64,000 nucleotides of DNA, from NCBI RefSeq assembly GCF_030816965.1, contig NZ_JAUSYQ010000002.1:2885001-2949000 (forward strand), in the 5' to 3' direction. The notes under the pieces were generated by a model. The model was given only the letters and a program-made list of their open reading frames with translations, was not told the DNA's origin and searched no databases. Each line of letters opens with the position of its first letter. Positions within the stretch are counted from its first letter, which is position 1. Position numbers and translations under genes: made by a program. The stretch is from Streptomyces canus. Its GTDB lineage: Bacteria > Actinomycetota > Actinomycetes > Streptomycetales > Streptomycetaceae. Shown piece by piece: positions 60,229 through 64,000 of this stretch.

Positions 60229-60816
60229 TCAGTTCTGCTGCTCGGCATCCACCAGTGCGAGGGCGTTGCGGATGCCCTGTTCGAGGAGTTCGTCGGCGAG
60301 TTGCCGATCGGTCAGGGCCCGGGAGAGCTGCAGCGTCCCGGCCATCATGCCGAGGAGGCCAAGTGCTTTCAGACGCGCTGACGGCGGGTCGTGGGGTGCC
60401 AGGCGGGCCGCGAAGCCGTCGATGAGAGTCAGCGCGCCGTCGGTGTACGCCTGCCTGGTGGGATCCGTGGAGCGTCCGATCTCGTCGAGCAGGGCGGCGT
60501 TGGGACAGCCGTCCTCGATGCTGTCGCGCTGCTCGGGGGAGAAGTACCAGCGCACGATCTGCTCGAGTCCGGCCCGGCCGGGCGCCTCCTGCGCGACGAT
60601 GCTCTCGTGCTGTGCGCGCATCTGGTCGGCGACCGCCGTGGCGACGAGTTCGTCCTTGGAGGCGAAGTAGGCGTAGAAGGTGCCGTGGGTCAGGCCCGCG
60701 TCCTTTATGAGCGTCGCGACTCCGGAGCCGTCGATGCCGTCACGCTTCAGCCGGCGGCCTGCGGTCGTAATGATCCGCCGCCTTGTCTCCTGCTTGTGTT
60801 CCTTCGTGTACCGCAC
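60229..60816 (-). CDS. TetR family repressor
   Basis: A 195-residue protein from GTG 60814-60816, chosen because GGAGGAA lies seven bases upstream; an ATG five codons earlier would overlap this site. HTH: RRRIITTAGRRLKRDGIDGS, LIKDAGLTHGTFYAYFASKD (the YAYF form typical of AcuR/NemR-like TetRs). The C-domain has GCPNAALLDEIGRSTDPTRQ and a helix around LLGMMAGTLQLSRALTDRQL. Cys in EDGCPN is conserved in regulators sensing reactive electrophiles. Possible targets are the SDR gene at 62062, with two TACGNNCGTA sites, and the DoxX-like gene. Confidence 0.85.
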   Translation of the reverse strand: MRYTKEHKQETRRRIITTAGRRLKRDGIDGSGVATLIKDAGLTHGTFYAYFASKDELVATAVADQMRAQHESIVAQEAPGRAGLEQIVRWYFSPEQRDSIEDGCPNAALLDEIGRSTDPTRQAYTDGALTLIDGFAARLAPHDPPSARLKALGLLGMMAGTLQLSRALTDRQLADELLEQGIRNALALVDAEQQN

Positions 60817-60872
60817 TGTGCGTTCCTCCATCGGAGCCGGGGGCTCGCGCCCCGGCTGCCGCGCTGGTCAGG

Positions 60873-62003
60873 TCAGTGTGCCGCGCCTGCAAGGAGAGCG
60901 GGGAAGTTGATCCTGGCGGTCTGCAGTTTCGGGTCGTGGGGCTCGGGGACCCCGCCGTCGGTGATGTACAGCCGGTCGCCGAGGACGGCGGTCGCGGAGG
61001 GCGAGGCGAGACCGTCCGCACTGGTCAGAACGGCCTTTTCGGTGCCGTCCGGGTAGATCACCACGACCCTGTCCGGACCGTTCTGCGAGGAGGAGCCGTT
61101 CTGCGCCGCGAACACCACATCGGACCAGGGGGTCAGGAAGCTGAGGTCGTCGATGTTGGGCAGGCCGCCCGCGACGACACGGATGGGGCCGGCCTTGCCG
61201 GTGGCGGTGACCGGTACCCGCAGCAGTGTTCCCTTGTTGAAGTTGCTGATCCACAGGGCGCCGTTGTGGAACCTGAGCCCGTTGGCGCCGATCGGCAGGG
61301 CTTCGGTCGGCACCGGCGCGAGAGCGGCGTCGGTCAACCACGGGGTCACCGATCCGCCCGAGACCGGAACGGACCAGATGGTGCCCTTCAGGCTGTCCGC
61401 GATGTAGAGGGTGCGTCCGGCCGAGTCGACGGCCAGCCCGTTGGGGCCCGAGTCGGCGGGCAGAGCGGCGACGCGCTGAGAGGCACCGTCCGCAAGCAGC
61501 TTGTACACGCCGTTGCGGTCCGCGTTGCCCGGGGCCCACAGCGCGTAGTAGACGGTGCCGTCAGCGCCACGGGCGTTGCCGCTGATCGCCTCACCCACCT
61601 GCCCGGTGGCGAGCACGGTGCGCTGTCCGGACGCGCCTATACGCATCAGTTCCGGACCGTGGGTGCGCTCGCACACCGCGCAGCTGCCGAGCATGGACAG
61701 GGTCACCGAGCCGTCGGGGTTGGCGGTGATGTTCTCGGGGATCTCACCGGCGGCGAAGTAGAACGTCGCCGCGGTCCGCACGTCGGTGACAGCGGCTCCG
61801 CTGTACGAGTGTCCCGTCCATGCGGACGCGGACGTCGCCGACCCCAGGACGGCCGCCGTCGCGGTGACCGCCAGCGTGATCCCGACCTTCTTCTTCAGAA
61901 AGCGCCTTGCACTGGATGCACTGGGCCGGGCCGTGGGCTGACGTTGCTGGATGACTCTCCTTGGCGAATCAACGAGTGGTGATCGATGTACTTCCGCCGA
62001 CAT
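60873..62003 (-). CDS. Secreted six-bladed beta-propeller protein (ScyD/SMP-30-like)
   Basis: A 376-residue protein with a long N-terminal region and signal-like segment (KKKVGITLAVTATAAVLGSA, cleavage near SASA). Repeated propeller motifs follow: IPENITANPDGSVTLSML, GEAISGNARGADGTVYYALW, GPNGLAVDSAGRTLYIADSL, GANGLRFHNGALWISNFNKG and SPSATAVLGDRLYITDGG. This pattern occurs in SMP-30/gluconolactonase-like and ScyD/ScyE-family proteins. Metal-binding residues are not assignable. Start uncertain: the ATG at 62001-62003 gives 45 residues before the hydrophobic core; AAGGAG near 61958 has no usable start after it. Confidence 0.75.
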   Translation of the reverse strand: MSAEVHRSPLVDSPRRVIQQRQPTARPSASSARRFLKKKVGITLAVTATAAVLGSATSASAWTGHSYSGAAVTDVRTAATFYFAAGEIPENITANPDGSVTLSMLGSCAVCERTHGPELMRIGASGQRTVLATGQVGEAISGNARGADGTVYYALWAPGNADRNGVYKLLADGASQRVAALPADSGPNGLAVDSAGRTLYIADSLKGTIWSVPVSGGSVTPWLTDAALAPVPTEALPIGANGLRFHNGALWISNFNKGTLLRVPVTATGKAGPIRVVAGGLPNIDDLSFLTPWSDVVFAAQNGSSSQNGPDRVVVIYPDGTEKAVLTSADGLASPSATAVLGDRLYITDGGVPEPHDPKLQTARINFPALLAGAAH

Positions 62004-62061
62004 CAGGGATGTCCGTTATGCCGGGTTGTCGGAGACATACGGGCGGAGCCGGACCTGGTTG

Positions 62062-62877
62062 TCAGCCGGGCAGCCGGTTGTTCTTGCGGATCTGCTTGTC
62101 GAACGTTCCGGCGGGGACGAGGCGGCGCGCCTTGGTGACGCGTGAGGCCAGCGGTCCGGCGGTGTAGCGCAACTTCGGCTTCTTGTCGGTGGCCGCGGTG
62201 ACGATCGTTTTGGCGACGACGGCGGGGTCGTCGCCGTCCCTCATCGCATCCGCGATCACCTCGTCGAAGACACGCCGCCGCTCCGCGTACAGAGGCAGCG
62301 GGGTGTCGGGCTGCGCGGCGTTGGTGTCGAAGCTGGTCTTGGTGTAGGCGGGCTGGACGAGGAGGACCCGGACGCCGAACTCGCGGACCTCGTGGTCCAG
62401 CGACTCGGAGAAGCCCTCGACGGCGTGCTTCGACGCGACGTAGAGGGACATGAAGGGCTGGGGGGCGACCCCGAGGACCGACGAGATGTTGATGACGCGT
62501 CCGCCGCCCCGGGCGCGCATGTGTGGCAGGACGGCCTTCGTCATACGGATGACGCCGAGGACGTTGACGTTCAGGACGCTCCGGGCCTGGCTGACGGAGT
62601 TCTCCTCGACGGCGCCCGCCGAGCCGATGCCCGCGTTGTTGACCAGGACGTCGATGCGTCCGAACCGGTCGATCACCTGGGCGACCGCGGCGGTGGCCGA
62701 GTCGTCACTGGCCACGTCGAGATCGAGATAGGTCACACCGGCGGGCGGGGTGAGCCCGGAGGTCGTGCGGCCGGTTCCGATCACCTCGAAACCCGCCGCT
62801 ACGAAGGCGCGGGCCGCCTCCTTGCCGATCCCTGATGTGGCCCCCGTCACGAGTGCCACCGGTCGAGTTGTCGCCAT
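62062..62877 (-). CDS. Short-chain dehydrogenase/reductase
   Basis: A 271-residue classical SDR: TGATSGIG at residues 11-18, LVNNAGIGSAG, NISSVLGVAPQ and the catalytic YVASK. FGVRVLLVQPAYTKTSFDTN continues the fold. The C-terminus is basic. The oxidoreductase group with an ARGGGRVIN segment acts on ketones or quinones; the substrate is unknown. GGGAG precedes the ATG at 62875-62877. Two palindromic TACGNNCGTA sites 23-50 bases upstream suggest TetR control. It and the propeller gene are read in the same direction with 58 bases between them. Confidence 0.88.
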   Translation of the reverse strand: MATTRPVALVTGATSGIGKEAARAFVAAGFEVIGTGRTTSGLTPPAGVTYLDLDVASDDSATAAVAQVIDRFGRIDVLVNNAGIGSAGAVEENSVSQARSVLNVNVLGVIRMTKAVLPHMRARGGGRVINISSVLGVAPQPFMSLYVASKHAVEGFSESLDHEVREFGVRVLLVQPAYTKTSFDTNAAQPDTPLPLYAERRRVFDEVIADAMRDGDDPAVVAKTIVTAATDKKPKLRYTAGPLASRVTKARRLVPAGTFDKQIRKNNRLPG

Positions 62878-62897
62878 CACGTACTCCCTGGTTTGTA

Positions 62898-62927
62898 TTA
62901 CGTCCGTATGTCTTACGTTCGTACGAC
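62898..62927. promoter_or_regulatory. Twin TetR-type operators upstream of the SDR gene
   Basis: TTACGTCCGTATGTC (62898-62912) and TTACGTTCGTACGAC (62913-62927) are abutting 15-bp direct repeats with three differences. Each contains the palindrome TACG-NN-CGTA. The region 62928-63164 beyond them shows no gene. Confidence 0.6.
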
Positions 62928-63164
62928 CATATGCTGACCGTCGGTCGATGGCAAGGGGTCAGGTCCGGCAATCCCGGAGAGGCGGGGAAACGTGGGGCGC
63001 GGTACGGGAAAGACCACGAGTGGGCGACGCGGCGGGTACCGGGACGGCCGGTCGTCGCATGACCCGCCGCGCTCGTCGATGGCGGCCTCGGTGCAGGTTG
63101 GCCGCGGTCTTGGCGAGGTCGCACCCGTTCGCATCCGGGTGGTCAAGGAAGGCGGTGACAGCTG

Positions 63165-64000
63165 ATGGCTGCGGTGGTCTACGAGGAGGCGCAGGCCGCG
63201 GACCGGCAGACGGTTCATCGCGCGCTCGCGTCCGTCCTGACCGGCGAGAACGCCGACGAGCTGCGCCCCTGGCACCTCGCATCGGCTGTGGAAGCCGCGG
63301 GCGGACCCGACGAGGAGGTGGCCCGGCTCCTTGAGGAGTCGGCCCACCGCTCCTGGGCCCGCGGCGGCTCTGCCACGGCGGCCCGTGCCCTGGGGCGTGC
63401 GGCGAAGCTGTCCCCCTCGACGAACGGCGCGGCCAGACGGCTGGCGCACGGAGCGAGGGCGGCCTGGGAGGCCGGCCACGTCGACGTGGCACTGGGCATG
63501 CTGGAGCGGGCCGAAGGGTTTTCCTCCCCCTCCACGGTCGCGGATCTCAGCGAGGGGTTGCGCGGGCTGATCGAGTTCGCGCACGGCGATGTGGAAACCG
63601 CCTGCCGTCAACTGACCCGGGACATGGAGCGGGTGACCGATGCCGGGCAGGCGTTCAGACTCGGCAGCATGGCGCTACGGGCGGCGTGGGCGGCCAATCA
63701 TGGCGAACTGCAGCGCGAGACGCTCCAGCGGCTCGAACGGCGGCTCCCGCAAGGGAACTTCCCGAACGCCGATCTGCTGCCGTTGCTGCGCGAATGGTGG
63801 ACGGAGGAAGGGGGCGGCGGCGCCGATGACCGCGACCAGATCGTGGCCCCCGGCGCTGACATCCTCACCGAGCTCAGCGGCAGTTCCTGGCTCCTGATGC
63901 CACCGTCACCGATGGCGGTGGCCTGGGGCATCGACTCCGCCCTTCAGGAGGCGCTCCGCCGCGAGACCGACACGCTGCGGCACACGGACCAGATGACCGC
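63165..64000 (+). CDS. LAL-type LuxR regulator-like protein, central part, lacking the ATPase domain; 3' end outside window
   Basis: Open from the ATG at 63165 to the window edge (278 codons). The start of the frame resembles the middle of large LAL regulators, after the AAA module: QTVHRALASVLTGENADELR, PWHLASAVEAAGGPDEEVAR, LLEESAHRSWARGGSATAAR and ALGRAAKLSPSTNGAARRLA, followed by TPR-like helices (VALGMLERAEG, ALRRETDTLRHT). No P-loop is found upstream, so it is either 5'-truncated (pseudogene) or begins at this ATG. AAGGAAGG lies 12 bases before the ATG. The HTH expected at the C-terminus is beyond the window. Confidence 0.65.
   Translation, partial: MAAVVYEEAQAADRQTVHRALASVLTGENADELRPWHLASAVEAAGGPDEEVARLLEESAHRSWARGGSATAARALGRAAKLSPSTNGAARRLAHGARAAWEAGHVDVALGMLERAEGFSSPSTVADLSEGLRGLIEFAHGDVETACRQLTRDMERVTDAGQAFRLGSMALRAAWAANHGELQRETLQRLERRLPQGNFPNADLLPLLREWWTEEGGGGADDRDQIVAPGADILTELSGSSWLLMPPSPMAVAWGIDSALQEALRRETDTLRHTDQMT

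Overview
The window is typical Streptomyces chromosome: very high G+C with strong third-position G/C bias, many GTG starts, Tat and lipoprotein signals, a SARP regulator, a LAL-type LuxR regulator and TTA codons confined to accessory genes. No rRNA, tRNA or CRISPR array was recognised.

Positions 1-33,111 are ordinary core or near-core genes. They include the 3' part of an AfsR/DnrI-type regulator, an M50 protease, an F420:NADP oxidoreductase, a type I methionine aminopeptidase and a complete iron-uptake operon efeO-efeB-efeU behind a promoter carrying a DmdR/IdeR-type iron box. Further genes encode a stand-alone primase/polymerase-like protein, a TetR regulator with palindromic operators, an Rsm22-like methyltransferase, a serine hydrolase, a Bcr/CflA exporter, PhoD, a MacB/FtsX-type ABC transporter preceded by unusual repeats, an aldo/keto reductase, DoxX and MazG-like proteins, and an M24 peptidase. 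A four-gene polar amino acid transporter and FAD amino acid dehydrogenase operon lies opposite a CdaR-type regulator.

Positions 33,121-47,406 form an L-arabinose/arabinan utilisation locus. A secreted GH54-CBM13 arabinofuranosidase and a Tat-exported LamG-GH51 arabinofuranosidase release arabinose outside the cell. A sugar ABC importer (binding protein, double ATPase, permease) takes it up, and araB, araA and araD convert it to xylulose 5-phosphate. A LacI-family regulator sits between the two blocks. Two near-identical LacI-type operators flank the regulator/GH54 divergent region. As given, araB carries a one-base frameshift.

Positions 47,407-64,000 are an accessory region rich in gene debris: a degenerate IS5-like element with recognisable terminal repeats, a frameshifted remnant with a TGT-like zinc motif, a 5'-truncated DHA2 exporter, a hydrolase scrap, a flavoprotein scrap and a LuxR protein lacking its ATPase. 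Within it lie two intact, related genes (50,856-52,748 and 53,016-55,082), each predicted to encode a PD-(D/E)XK nuclease-like domain fused to a Schlafen-group-3/DUF2075 superfamily 1 helicase. Both follow the same leader module: a similar -10 region with a GTGANCAC palindrome, a GCCC-GAC-GGGC hairpin, and a long hairpin whose 3' arm contains the only Shine-Dalgarno-like sequence for an unusual TTG or GTG start. This twin nuclease-helicase locus with matching, apparently ribosome-site-sequestering leaders is the best candidate for an undescribed system here; defence is an inference from architecture and context. The rest of the region holds a quinone-reductase-like MDR protein, a GlxA/AraC regulator, a DoxX-like protein, a TetR regulator, a secreted beta-propeller protein and an SDR with twin TACGNNCGTA operators.
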